Source: Gammaproteobacteria bacterium (lineage in GTDB: Bacteria; Pseudomonadota; Gammaproteobacteria; Chromatiales; Chromatiaceae). Taken from it: a DNA stretch of 5,345 nt. The stretch spans positions 1 through 5,345 of the forward strand of contig JARFQQ010000054.1 in assembly GCA_029287695.1 (NCBI GenBank). The letters are read 5' to 3'. Made by a program: the position numbers and the translations under genes. The notes beneath the pieces were generated by a model that saw nothing but the letters and a program-made list of their open reading frames with translations, ran no database searches and had not been told where the DNA came from. The number at the start of each line of letters is the position of its first letter. Positions within the stretch are counted from its first letter, which is position 1. This document shows positions 1 to 5,345 of this stretch, piece after piece.

Positions 1-2573
1 GCGACATAGATGGCGCCATGTTCGTACTGGGGCTCGATCTTGACGGCTGTATGCGCCTTGGACGTCGTCGCGCCGCCGATCATCAGCGGGATGGAGAAGT
101 CCAGGCGTTTCATCTCTTTCGCGACATGCACCATTTCGTCGAGCGACGGCGTGATCAGCCCCGAGAGGCCGATGATATCGACGTTCTCTGCGCGTGCCGT
201 CTCGAGAATCTTTTCTGCCGGGACCATGACCCCCAGGTCGACGACTTCGTAGTTGTTGCACTGGAGTACGACACCGACGATGTTCTTGCCGATGTCATGC
301 ACGTCGCCCTTGACCGTCGCCATGAGGATCTTGCCCTTGGTATCGATATCGCATCCGGCTTTCTCTGCTTCGAGATGGGGCTCGAGCCAGGCAACGGACT
401 TTTTCATGACACGCGCCGACTTGACGACCTGCGGCAGGAACATCTTGCCGTCACCAAAGAGATCGCCAACGACATTCATGCCGTCCATGAGCGGACCCTC
501 GATCACGAGAATCGGCCGGCCGAGCTTCTCGAGTGCTTCCGCCGTATCTTCCTCGATATGCTCGGTGATGCCCTTGACGAGCGAGTGCTCGAGACGCTTC
601 TCGACCGGCCATTCACGCCATTCCGGGCTTTCCTGCTTTGCGCCACCGGTACCATCGCCCATGTAGTTGGGCGCGATCTCGACGAGCCTGTCACCGGCAT
701 CAGGCCGGCGATTGAGTACCACGTCCTCGACAGCTTCGCACAGCTCATCCGGTAGTTCGTCATAGACGGCAAGCTGGCCTGCGTTGACGATGCCCATGTC
801 CATACCGGCATGGATCGCATGGTAGAGAAAGACAGCGTGGATCGCTTCTCGCACCGGATTATTTCCGCGGAAGGAGAAGGAGACGTTCGACACACCGCCC
901 GAGACCATGGCGTGGGGCAGTGCCTGCTTGATAGCGCGGGTCGCCTCGATGAAATCGACACCGTAGTTATCATGCTCCTCGATACCGGTGGCGATGGCGA
1001 AGATGTTCGGGTCGAAGATGATGTCCTCGGGCGGAAACCCGACATCTTCGGTGAGAACCCTGTAGGCACGTGTGCAGATCTCGACCTTGCGCTCTTGCGT
1101 GTCTGCCTGTCCCTCTTCATCGAAGGCCATGACAATGATCGCCGCGCCGTAGCGCCGGCAGAGACGCGCGTGCTCGATAAATTTCTCCTCGCCCTCTTTC
1201 AGGGAGATGGAGTTGACGATGGCCTTGCCCTGCACGCACTGCAGCCCGGCCTCGATAATCTCCCACTTGGAGGAGTCGATCATGAAAGGAACACGGGCGA
1301 TGTCGGGCTCGGCTGCGCAGAGGTTGAGGAAGCGCACCATGGCAGCCTTGCCATCGAGCATGCCTTCGTCCATGTTGATATCGACAATCTGCGCCCCGTT
1401 CTCGACCTGGGTCTGGCAGACGTCGAGCGCCTCCTCGTATTGCTCGTTGAGGATCAGGCGCTTGAAGACCGCGGAGCCCGTGACGTTGGCCCGCTCGCCG
1501 ACATTGACAAACAGGAAGTCCTTGCCGATGTTGAGCGGCTCGAGTCCTGACAGCCGGCACTCGACCGGGATCTCGGGCAACTTCCGCGGGGGCTTGCCTG
1601 CCACAGCTTCGGCGATCGCCCTGATATGCTCCGGCGTTGAACCACAACAGCCACCGACGATATTGACAAAACCGGACTCGGCCCACTCGGAAACCTGTTC
1701 GGCCATGGCATCCGCATCCAGGTCATATTCGCCGAATTCGTTTGGCAGGCCGGCGTTGGGATAGGCCGATACCCAGGTCTCGCTGACGCGGGACATCTCC
1801 TCGACGTACTGGCGCAGCTTGTCAGGCCCCAGTGCGCAGTTGAGCCCGAACGAGAGTGCATTGGCGTGGCGCAAGCTGTTATAGAAAGCCTCCGTCGTCT
1901 GGCCTGACAGCGTACGGCCGGATTCGTCCGTGATGGTGCCGGAGATCATGACGGGCAATTCAACGCCATCCTGCTCGAAGACCTCCTGGCAGGCAAAGAT
2001 GGCGGCCTTGGCGTTGAGGGTGTCGAAGATGGTCTCGATCAGCAAGAGATCGACACCACCCTCGATCAGGCCGCGGACCGACTCCATGTAGACATCGACG
2101 AGCTCGGCGAAGCTGACATTGCGGTAGCCGGGGTCATTGACATCCGGGGAGATCGACAGGGTCCTGCTCGTTGGCCCGAGGCCGCCGGCGACGAAGCGCG
2201 GTTTCTCCGGCGTGCTGTATTTGTCGGCAGCGGCCCGCGCGAGTTTCGCGGCCTCGACGTTGATCTCCCGGGCCAGGTCTTGCATCTCGTAGTCGGCTTG
2301 CGACGTGCGCGTGGCATTGAAGCTGTTGGTCTCGATGATGTCCGCGCCGACGTCGAGGTAGGCCTCGTGGATGCCGCGGATAATCTCCGGCTGTGTCAGT
2401 ACGAGCAGGTCGTTGTTGCCCTTGATGTCCCTGTGCCAGTCGGCGAAACGCTCGCCGCGGTAATCGGCCTCCTCGAGCCTGTGCTCCTGGATCATGGTGC
2501 CCATGGCCCCGTCGAGGATCAGGATACGTTCCTGCAGGAGCTGCTGGATCTGTTCTGTTGCGGTTTTAGACAT
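1..2573 (-). CDS. metH: Cobalamin-dependent methionine synthase MetH, N-terminal 857 codons (3' end beyond window)
   Basis: This cytoplasmic enzyme moves a methyl group from 5-methyltetrahydrofolate via methylcobalamin to homocysteine, giving methionine and tetrahydrofolate. I read the frame without a stop from the ATG at 2573-2571 to the left edge. Domains in order: homocysteine-binding barrel (about residues 1-325) with its zinc cysteines C246 (GLNCALGP), C309 and C310 (GGCCGSTP); pterin-binding barrel from about 355 ([13 protein letters not shown], then [11 protein letters not shown]); the cobalamin cap (about 650-740); and the start of the B12 Rossmann domain. The cobalt-ligand motif DVHDIGKN puts histidine at codon 759, the number of the E. 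coli ligand. GLSGLITPS and GGATTS, which line the nucleotide tail, follow. The E. coli enzyme is about 1227 residues, so the rest of the B12 domain and the whole AdoMet reactivation domain lie outside. The start matches E. coli MetH ([10 protein letters not shown] near the N-terminus), but I see no good Shine-Dalgarno sequence. Identification is near certain. Confidence 0.98.
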   Translation of the reverse strand, partial: MSKTATEQIQQLLQERILILDGAMGTMIQEHRLEEADYRGERFADWHRDIKGNNDLLVLTQPEIIRGIHEAYLDVGADIIETNSFNATRTSQADYEMQDLAREINVEAAKLARAAADKYSTPEKPRFVAGGLGPTSRTLSISPDVNDPGYRNVSFAELVDVYMESVRGLIEGGVDLLLIETIFDTLNAKAAIFACQEVFEQDGVELPVMISGTITDESGRTLSGQTTEAFYNSLRHANALSFGLNCALGPDKLRQYVEEMSRVSETWVSAYPNAGLPNEFGEYDLDADAMAEQVSEWAESGFVNIVGGCCGSTPEHIRAIAEAVAGKPPRKLPEIPVECRLSGLEPLNIGKDFLFVNVGERANVTGSAVFKRLILNEQYEEALDVCQTQVENGAQIVDINMDEGMLDGKAAMVRFLNLCAAEPDIARVPFMIDSSKWEIIEAGLQCVQGKAIVNSISLKEGEEKFIEHARLCRRYGAAIIVMAFDEEGQADTQERKVEICTRAYRVLTEDVGFPPEDIIFDPNIFAIATGIEEHDNYGVDFIEATRAIKQALPHAMVSGGVSNVSFSFRGNNPVREAIHAVFLYHAIHAGMDMGIVNAGQLAVYDELPDELCEAVEDVVLNRRPDAGDRLVEIAPNYMGDGTGGAKQESPEWREWPVEKRLEHSLVKGITEHIEEDTAEALEKLGRPILVIEGPLMDGMNVVGDLFGDGKMFLPQVVKSARVMKKSVAWLEPHLEAEKAGCDIDTKGKILMATVKGDVHDIGKNIVGVVLQCNNYEVVDLGVMVPAEKILETARAENVDIIGLSGLITPSLDEMVHVAKEMKRLDFSIPLMIGGATTSKAHTAVKIEPQYEHGAIYV

Positions 2574-2602
2574 GGCGGGAAAGCATCGAAAAAATTCGTG
2601 CC

Positions 2603-2608
2603 ATTATA
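2603..2608 (-). promoter_or_regulatory. Candidate -10 element for metH
   Basis: Read on the minus strand, 2608-2603 is a perfect TATAAT hexamer. It lies in the 58-bp gap between the sprT stop and the metH start, and would give a leader of roughly 20-25 nt. A perfect TTGACA (2621-2616 on the minus strand) sits only 7 bp upstream, far too close to serve as its -35. At 17-bp spacing the sequence is GC-rich and unlike a -35. There is no TG extension. If used, the promoter is probably activator-dependent or weak; otherwise metH is read through from sprT. Confidence 0.3.
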
Positions 2609-2631
2609 CGTGATCTGTCAAGCGGGGCGGC

Positions 2632-3168
2632 TCAGGAGTCATCCTTTTCCGCGGGGTATTGCAGCAAGGTCCCGCAAGTGATGCAGATGCGCTGCTCACC
2701 GCGGAGCATCCTGAGGTGCGTGCGTTTTGCGATCGAGTGGGCGCGGCAGTCGCAACGCCAGGCGAAACGCTGCTCCCGGCGCACAGGGAGTCCATCGAGG
2801 CTGAAGTTGTGCCGTGTCACAGGGGCTGCATCGAGCAGTCGCATCATCGACTGCCACTCCGGGCCATGGGGTTTCACCCGCTTCCTGCCTGGCCGCATGA
2901 ACAGCATATAGACCAGGTAATGGGCAACTTCGTGGGGCACTGTCTGGGCGAGATTATCCTCGAAATAGCGGGCGAAAAGCGCACTGTTGAAACGCAGTTG
3001 CAAGCGCTCCTGTCTGAGACAGAACTGGCCGGCTGCACGGCCACGCAGGTCGAAAAGGATATCGGGCAGGCTCAGGTTGCAACCGAGTGCCCTGTTGGCT
3101 TTTTCGATGCACTGGCGGACCACCCCGAGGACCTGCCTTTTCTGTCGTTCATCGAGTTCTGCGGACAT
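2632..3168 (-). CDS. sprT: SprT family zinc metalloprotease-like protein
   Basis: The protein has 178 residues, against about 165 for E. coli SprT. Residues 79-83 are HEVAH, the HExxH zinc-metalloprotease motif (H79 and H83 as ligands, E80 as the catalytic base). H101 in KPHGPEW is the expected third ligand. The C-terminus carries a zinc ribbon with C139 and C141 (RCDCRAH) and C162 and C165 (ICITC). This order, a gluzincin-like core followed by a zinc ribbon, is that of bacterial SprT, related to the core of the eukaryotic DNA-protein crosslink protease SPRTN. The bacterial protein's role is poorly defined. There is no signal peptide, so it should be cytoplasmic. The ATG at 3168 is the only plausible start, because no ATG, GTG or TTG lies between it and the upstream in-frame stop. 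Its ribosome-binding site is weak. The gene precedes metH on the same strand (58-bp gap) and is divergent from the REC-HPt gene. Confidence 0.93.
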   Translation of the reverse strand: MSAELDERQKRQVLGVVRQCIEKANRALGCNLSLPDILFDLRGRAAGQFCLRQERLQLRFNSALFARYFEDNLAQTVPHEVAHYLVYMLFMRPGRKRVKPHGPEWQSMMRLLDAAPVTRHNFSLDGLPVRREQRFAWRCDCRAHSIAKRTHLRMLRGEQRICITCGTLLQYPAEKDDS

Positions 3169-3204
3169 TTTTGATCTTGGCTCTGAACAGCCTGAAAACA
3201 GATT

Positions 3205-3236
3205 GTAAACAGTTCGTAGCGTGACGATTTGTTTAC
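3205..3236. promoter_or_regulatory. Inverted repeat GTAAACA...TGTTTAC, candidate operator
   Basis: Arms at 3205-3211 (GTAAACA) and 3230-3236 (TGTTTAC) are perfect reverse complements of 7 bp, separated by 18 bp, so equivalent positions lie about 25 bp apart. It sits 37-68 bp upstream of the sprT start and about 33 bp upstream of the TAGAAT hexamer facing REC-HPt. That spot suits a dimeric regulator acting on either gene. The arms match no operator I can name with confidence. Confidence 0.35.
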
Positions 3237-3351
3237 CGCATTGTCAATAACCGTTGTTTCGGGCCGCCTAGAATTCCAGCTCGGCAGTTGCTCATGACGG
3301 ACAACACCTCATCAAGGTTCTAAAAGGGTGTGTCTATGCTTGGTAAAGACC

Positions 3352-3369
3352 GTCCCGGCTTGGCGGGAC
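3352..3369. repeat. Short GC-rich hairpin GTCCCG-6 nt-CGGGAC
   Basis: Six perfect pairs (3352-3357 with 3364-3369) close a 6-nt loop, GCTTGG. No T-run follows on either strand, so it is not an intrinsic terminator. It lies inside the first very short ORF of the REC-HPt leader. A second GGGAC at 3405-3409 could compete for the same 5' arm, so two alternative folds are conceivable. Confidence 0.3.
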
Positions 3370-3541
3370 AGATTTGAATGTGGCTTGAACCATACAATTG
3401 TCCAGGGACCAGTGAGCAGCTGCCTTTTTTATTGAAACCGCATACCACTGGAGTCAGGGTAGAATAAGAAGATGTCATCCCATCGACACATACAGCTACG
3501 CCTGCAACCGACAGGACCGGATTTTTCAGGGAAATAATGTC

Positions 3542-4261
3542 ATGCGAGTCCTTATCGTCGGAGATGACTTTCTCGGCCGCGAAATGATGCACCAGCTCTT
3601 TCTTCGGAATGGCGATACCCCCGTCAGCGTCGAGAGCGGGAAGGAGGCGCTGGCAATGACCCGGAATAACGACTTCGATGTCGTGCTCACGGATATCAAT
3701 CTGCCCGATATGAGCGGATTCGAGCTCTGCGAGGAGCTGCGCCTCTCGGCAACAGCGGGTCAGTCGTGTCTGCCGGTCGTCGGCCTCAGCCACGAGCCGG
3801 ACAACCAACTCGCGGAGGCCGCCAGTCAAAAAGGCATGGTCACAGTCCTCAAGCGACCTGTCTTGCCTGCCGAGGTCGCCCGCCTGCTGAACGAAGGTGT
3901 CAACAGTCCGGATAGCGAAGAGGCTGCGCACTTTGATCCCACGGCGCTGACCCAGCTCATGGAAGTCGTGGGTAGTGAGAAGGTCGCCAGGCTGATCGAG
4001 ATGTTTTTCGCTGATCTCGAGAAGGGATTGCGGGAACTGCTGCAGCTGATCAGGGAGAAAGACAGCCAGGCTGCGGCCGACCTGGCGCACAAGCTTGCCG
4101 GAAGCTGTGCGAACTACGGTTTTCTGTTATCGCGAAGCAAGCTCAAGCAGGTGCAGTCCTTGTGCGAGCAGTCCGGTTTCGCCGAGTGTATCAGTCCCGT
4201 GAAAGCGGTGATTCAACAGCTGCCGCGGGATCGGGAGCAAGTCAATCGCCTGCTGGCATAG
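3542..4261 (+). CDS. Two-domain phosphorelay protein: receiver (REC) + histidine phosphotransfer (HPt)
   Basis: This 239-residue soluble protein has no DNA-binding domain. Residues 1-115 form a receiver: acidic pair D8-D9, phospho-acceptor D51 in VVLTDINLPDMSG, S83 in the switch serine/threonine position (PVVGLS), and K104-x-P106 (LKRP). After a linker of about 20 residues, residues 130-239 form a helical HPt domain with phosphorylatable H183 in AHKLAGSCANYG. The pair matches the C-terminal REC-HPt part of tripartite hybrid kinases such as TorS, ArcB and BarA, but is a separate protein without HATPase or sensor parts. It would take phosphate from a kinase onto D51 and pass it through H183 to a final response regulator, plausibly the convergent neighbour at 4266-4970. 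The ATG at 3542 is preceded by AGGGA (3528-3532). No other start codon exists back to an in-frame stop at 3413. Reverse flow, acting as a phosphate sink, is an alternative. Confidence 0.92.
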   Translation: MRVLIVGDDFLGREMMHQLFLRNGDTPVSVESGKEALAMTRNNDFDVVLTDINLPDMSGFELCEELRLSATAGQSCLPVVGLSHEPDNQLAEAASQKGMVTVLKRPVLPAEVARLLNEGVNSPDSEEAAHFDPTALTQLMEVVGSEKVARLIEMFFADLEKGLRELLQLIREKDSQAAADLAHKLAGSCANYGFLLSRSKLKQVQSLCEQSGFAECISPVKAVIQQLPRDREQVNRLLA

Positions 4262-4265
4262 AGCG

Positions 4266-4970
4266 TTACTTGTTGCCGTTGCAGACGAGTTTGTAGCCGA
4301 ATCCGTGCACCGTCAAAATGACCTTGCCTGCCTCGAGTCTCAGTTTGTGACGTAACCGGTAGACCAGCGTGTCGATCGAACGGCTCTGCGAGTCACTGGT
4401 ATAGCCACTGATCCTGTCGAGGAGATACTGGCGTGAAATGGGGCGTTCCGGATTCTCGAAAAGGGCACTCAGCAGCTCGAATTCACCATTGGTCAGGTCG
4501 ATGTACTCGTCATCGTTTAGCAAGGCCTGGCGCTGTTCCATGTCGAGCGTGATGCCGGCGCAGGTCTTCAGGGCTTCTTTCTGGACGATTTCGTGCGACC
4601 TTGTCGATCGCTTGATAATGTTGCCGGCCCTGAGCCGCAACTCCCTCGGAGAGACAGGTTTGACGAGGTAGTCGTCTGCCCCCAGTTCGAGACCGACGAT
4701 CTTGTCGATCTCCTCCTCGCGTGACGTGACCACGATGACCGGGATCGTGGAGGTGTGGCGAATCTCCTTGAGGAGCTCGATGCCGTCTCCGTCAGGAAGA
4801 TTGAGATCGATCACGGCCAGGTCGGCATCTCCATTTTTGAGCAGTTCCCTGGCCTGACTGCAGCTTTCAGCAGTCGATATTTTGAGGCCCGTCTCGGAGA
4901 GATAAGTGTTGTACATCTCCAGGGTCGGCCTGTCATCTTCAAGCAGCACAATATGCGGAAGTTTATCCAT
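4266..4970 (-). CDS. OmpR/PhoB-family response regulator, TorR-like (REC + winged helix)
   Basis: A complete 234-residue transcription factor. The receiver (residues 5-118) has E11-D12-D13, phospho-acceptor D55 in VIDLNLPDGDG, T82 in the switch position, and K104-P105 in GADDYLVKP. The segment IDKIVGLELGADDYLVKP resembles TorR. A winged helix-turn-helix fills residues 135-232: IDLTNGEFELLSALF, then a recognition helix around 196-212 (SRSIDTLVYRLRHKLR) and a wing ending HGFGYKLV. Family members dimerise on phosphorylation and bind direct repeats. TorR-type regulators usually receive phosphate from a kinase-linked HPt domain, which fits the REC-HPt gene converging on it 4 bp away. The start at 4970 has only a modest GGGAT (4988-4984 on the minus strand) about 11 nt upstream. 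An in-frame stop at 4991-4989 rules out a longer protein. TorR itself is not asserted, because no torCAD or torS genes are visible. Confidence 0.95.
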   Translation of the reverse strand: MDKLPHIVLLEDDRPTLEMYNTYLSETGLKISTAESCSQARELLKNGDADLAVIDLNLPDGDGIELLKEIRHTSTIPVIVVTSREEEIDKIVGLELGADDYLVKPVSPRELRLRAGNIIKRSTRSHEIVQKEALKTCAGITLDMEQRQALLNDDEYIDLTNGEFELLSALFENPERPISRQYLLDRISGYTSDSQSRSIDTLVYRLRHKLRLEAGKVILTVHGFGYKLVCNGNK

Positions 4971-5009
4971 ATGGTTATTACATCCCGTTCAGTTAGTGGC
5001 ACACTCTGT

Positions 5010-5034
5010 CGGTGTTTTCTTTTCTTTCTCACCG
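5010..5034 (-). repeat. Stem-loop with 15-nt all-purine loop in regulator leader
   Basis: CGGTG at 5010-5014 pairs with CACCG at 5030-5034. The enclosed 15 nt are pure pyrimidine on the plus strand, so in the regulator transcript the loop would be all purine (A-rich with four G). It lies 40-64 nt upstream of the regulator start codon. The 5-bp stem is short. It may be an RNA or DNA signal, or chance. Confidence 0.3.
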
Positions 5035-5082
5035 CTGTGGCACTCCTTGCCTTGCAGTCTGGTCGTAAAGGGACAAGCTGAT

Positions 5083-5130
5083 TTTGCAACATTTTTGTGA
5101 TATTTGCACACCCTTATTGAACTTTTTGCG
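5083..5130. promoter_or_regulatory. Three phased TTTGCR repeats, candidate regulator-binding site
   Basis: TTTGCA at 5083-5088, TTTGCA at 5103-5108 and TTTGCG at 5125-5130 recur every 20 and 22 bp, about two helical turns, so they lie on one face of the DNA. They sit 113-160 bp upstream of the regulator gene; the nearest overlaps the tentative -35 (5089-5084). OmpR-family proteins bind same-face direct repeats, so autoregulation is a reasonable guess. The motif differs from the known E. coli TorR box. Confidence 0.3.
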
Positions 5131-5149
5131 ATAAGTTACTATGGGCATT

Positions 5150-5240
5150 GGCCGGGATCCGGGAGAGTGTTTCTGCGGGAAAACCATGAAAGCGGGTCAT
5201 GGCAAGGCTGACCGGGACCGGATCCGGCAGGGCGCCGGCC
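5150..5240. repeat. Cluster of GC-rich inverted repeats and palindromes
   Basis: GGCCGG (5150-5155) can pair with CCGGCC (5235-5240), and the adjoining GATCCGG (5156-5162) with CCGGATC (5218-5224), giving a 13-bp interrupted stem with a 10-nt bulge. The perfect palindrome CCGGATCCGG is at 5218-5227. CGGGA occurs four times (5153, 5160, 5176, 5213). The block encloses the terminator-like hairpin and lies 3' of the unknown minus-strand gene. It may be a structured transcript end or a degenerate repeat element. Confidence 0.4.
5180..5202 (-). terminator. Weak rho-independent terminator candidate for the right-edge gene
   Basis: On the minus strand CCATGA (5202-5197) pairs with TCATGG (5189-5184) around a 7-nt loop, followed directly by four T (5183-5180). 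It lies 45 nt after the stop of the gene entering from the right edge. The stem has only 6 pairs with few G-C, and the T-run is short, so termination may be inefficient. Confidence 0.35.
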
Positions 5241-5246
5241 AGGGAA

Positions 5247-5345
5247 TCACCCTTTTTCGAGGGACTCACGGTGCCTCTTCATGAGCCTGACATAGTGGGC
5301 AGCAGAGTATTTCAGCCAGGCGCGTTCGCGTTCGGTGAGCGGCCG
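5247..5345 (-). CDS. Unrecognised protein, C-terminal 32 residues only (5' end beyond window)
   Basis: An open frame enters from the right edge and ends at the TGA at 5249-5247. The visible tail contains LTERERAWLKYSAAHYVRLM, then a basic stretch (KRHRES) and a final KG. It looks like an amphipathic, charged helix with no transmembrane segment or cysteine. I do not recognise the family, and 32 residues are too few to name one. Support for coding comes from the plausible amino acid composition and a terminator-like hairpin downstream. The gene is in the same direction as the TorR-like regulator but 276 bp away, so co-transcription is uncertain. Confidence 0.5.
   Translation of the reverse strand, partial: RPLTERERAWLKYSAAHYVRLMKRHRESLEKG

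Larger units (their letters stand above)
3169..3541. other. Intergenic region between divergent sprT and REC-HPt genes
   Basis: This 373-bp stretch should hold the promoters of both divergent genes. It contains an inverted repeat close to sprT (3205-3236), a possible plus-strand -10 hexamer TAGAAT at 3269-3274 with no recognisable -35, and a GC hairpin at 3352-3369. It also contains a run of six T at 3425-3430 that is not preceded by a convincing stem, and three very short head-to-tail ORFs (3336-3377, 3378-3467, 3472-3537) leading up to the REC-HPt start. I recognise no tRNA, riboswitch class or longer gene here. The RNA upstream of REC-HPt could be about 250 nt long if the 3269 hexamer is used. 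Confidence 0.5.
4971..5246. other. Intergenic region upstream of the response regulator
   Basis: No convincing gene is present. Read towards the regulator (minus strand), it contains: a structured GC-rich block after the unknown gene (5150-5240) with a possible terminator; an AT-rich stretch with three TTTGCR repeats (5083-5130); a weak possible promoter with TTGCAA (5089-5084) and TACGAC (5067-5062) at 16-bp spacing; and a hairpin with a purine loop (5010-5034). The regulator's own promoter most likely lies in 5060-5135. Confidence 0.5.

Noticed and set aside
18..1550. Long plus-strand ORFs (18-755 and 810-1550) of about 245 codons each, and 2280-2681.
   Set aside because: They share codon boundaries with metH on the opposite strand and exist only because metH avoids TTA, CTA and TCA codons. 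Their translations look like no protein, while the minus strand reads as MetH throughout.
2603..2621. TTGACA plus TATAAT as a perfect sigma-70 promoter for metH.
   Set aside because: The two hexamers are 7 bp apart rather than about 17, so they cannot form one promoter. Only the -10 was kept, at low confidence.
3417..3430. Six-T run after CAGCTGCC as a terminator.
   Set aside because: The preceding GCAGCTGC is a loop-less palindrome and only a 3-bp hairpin can be drawn, so no intrinsic terminator is supported.
3320..4090. Minus-strand ORF of 256 codons over the REC-HPt gene.
   Set aside because: It is longer than the real gene but antisense to clear REC and HPt motifs, and its product has no recognisable domain.
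5038..5055. Sigma-54-like TGGCAC followed by TTGC.
   Set aside because: The GG to GC distance is 10 bp rather than the required 12 bp, and it faces the plus strand, where no gene follows.
5096..5110. CRP-like TGTGA...GCACA half-site pair.
   Set aside because: The spacing is one base short of the CRP consensus and the right half is imperfect. It overlaps the TTTGCR repeats.
5141..5284. Plus-strand ORF of 47 codons starting at ATG 5141.
   Set aside because: It runs through the GC-rich inverted repeats and into the antisense of the right-edge gene, has no ribosome-binding site, and its composition resembles no protein.

Overview
The window looks like chromosomal DNA of a moderately GC-rich gammaproteobacterium. 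The methionine synthase and SprT proteins both resemble the E. coli proteins closely, as far as I can judge from memory, and one regulator resembles E. coli TorR. The genus cannot be told from the sequence. I see no insertion sequence, CRISPR array, tRNA or rRNA.

Layout. Positions 1-2573 (minus strand) hold the first 857 codons of metH, cobalamin-dependent methionine synthase; the gene runs off the left edge. Just upstream of it on the same strand is sprT (2632-3168), a small zinc-metalloprotease-like protein. A 373-bp gap (3169-3541) separates sprT from a divergent plus-strand gene (3542-4261) that encodes a receiver domain fused to a histidine phosphotransfer (HPt) domain. Four bases after its stop, and converging on it, lies a minus-strand OmpR/TorR-type response regulator (4266-4970). 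A 276-bp gap rich in repeats and inverted repeats (4971-5246) follows, then the last 32 codons of an unrecognised minus-strand gene that enters from the right edge.

How the genes fit together. metH and sprT are housekeeping genes with no evident functional link. The REC-HPt protein and the TorR-like regulator together supply the last three stations of a His-Asp-His-Asp phosphorelay (receiver, HPt, DNA-binding receiver). In TorS-like systems the first two of these are the C-terminal part of the sensor kinase. No kinase is in the window, so the sensor must be outside it or elsewhere in the genome. This split phosphorelay is the most interesting content. The two flanking intergenic regions carry candidate control elements: an inverted repeat and a head-to-tail string of very short ORFs before REC-HPt, and helically spaced repeats plus a purine-loop hairpin before the regulator. 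All of these regulatory calls are inferences made by eye.
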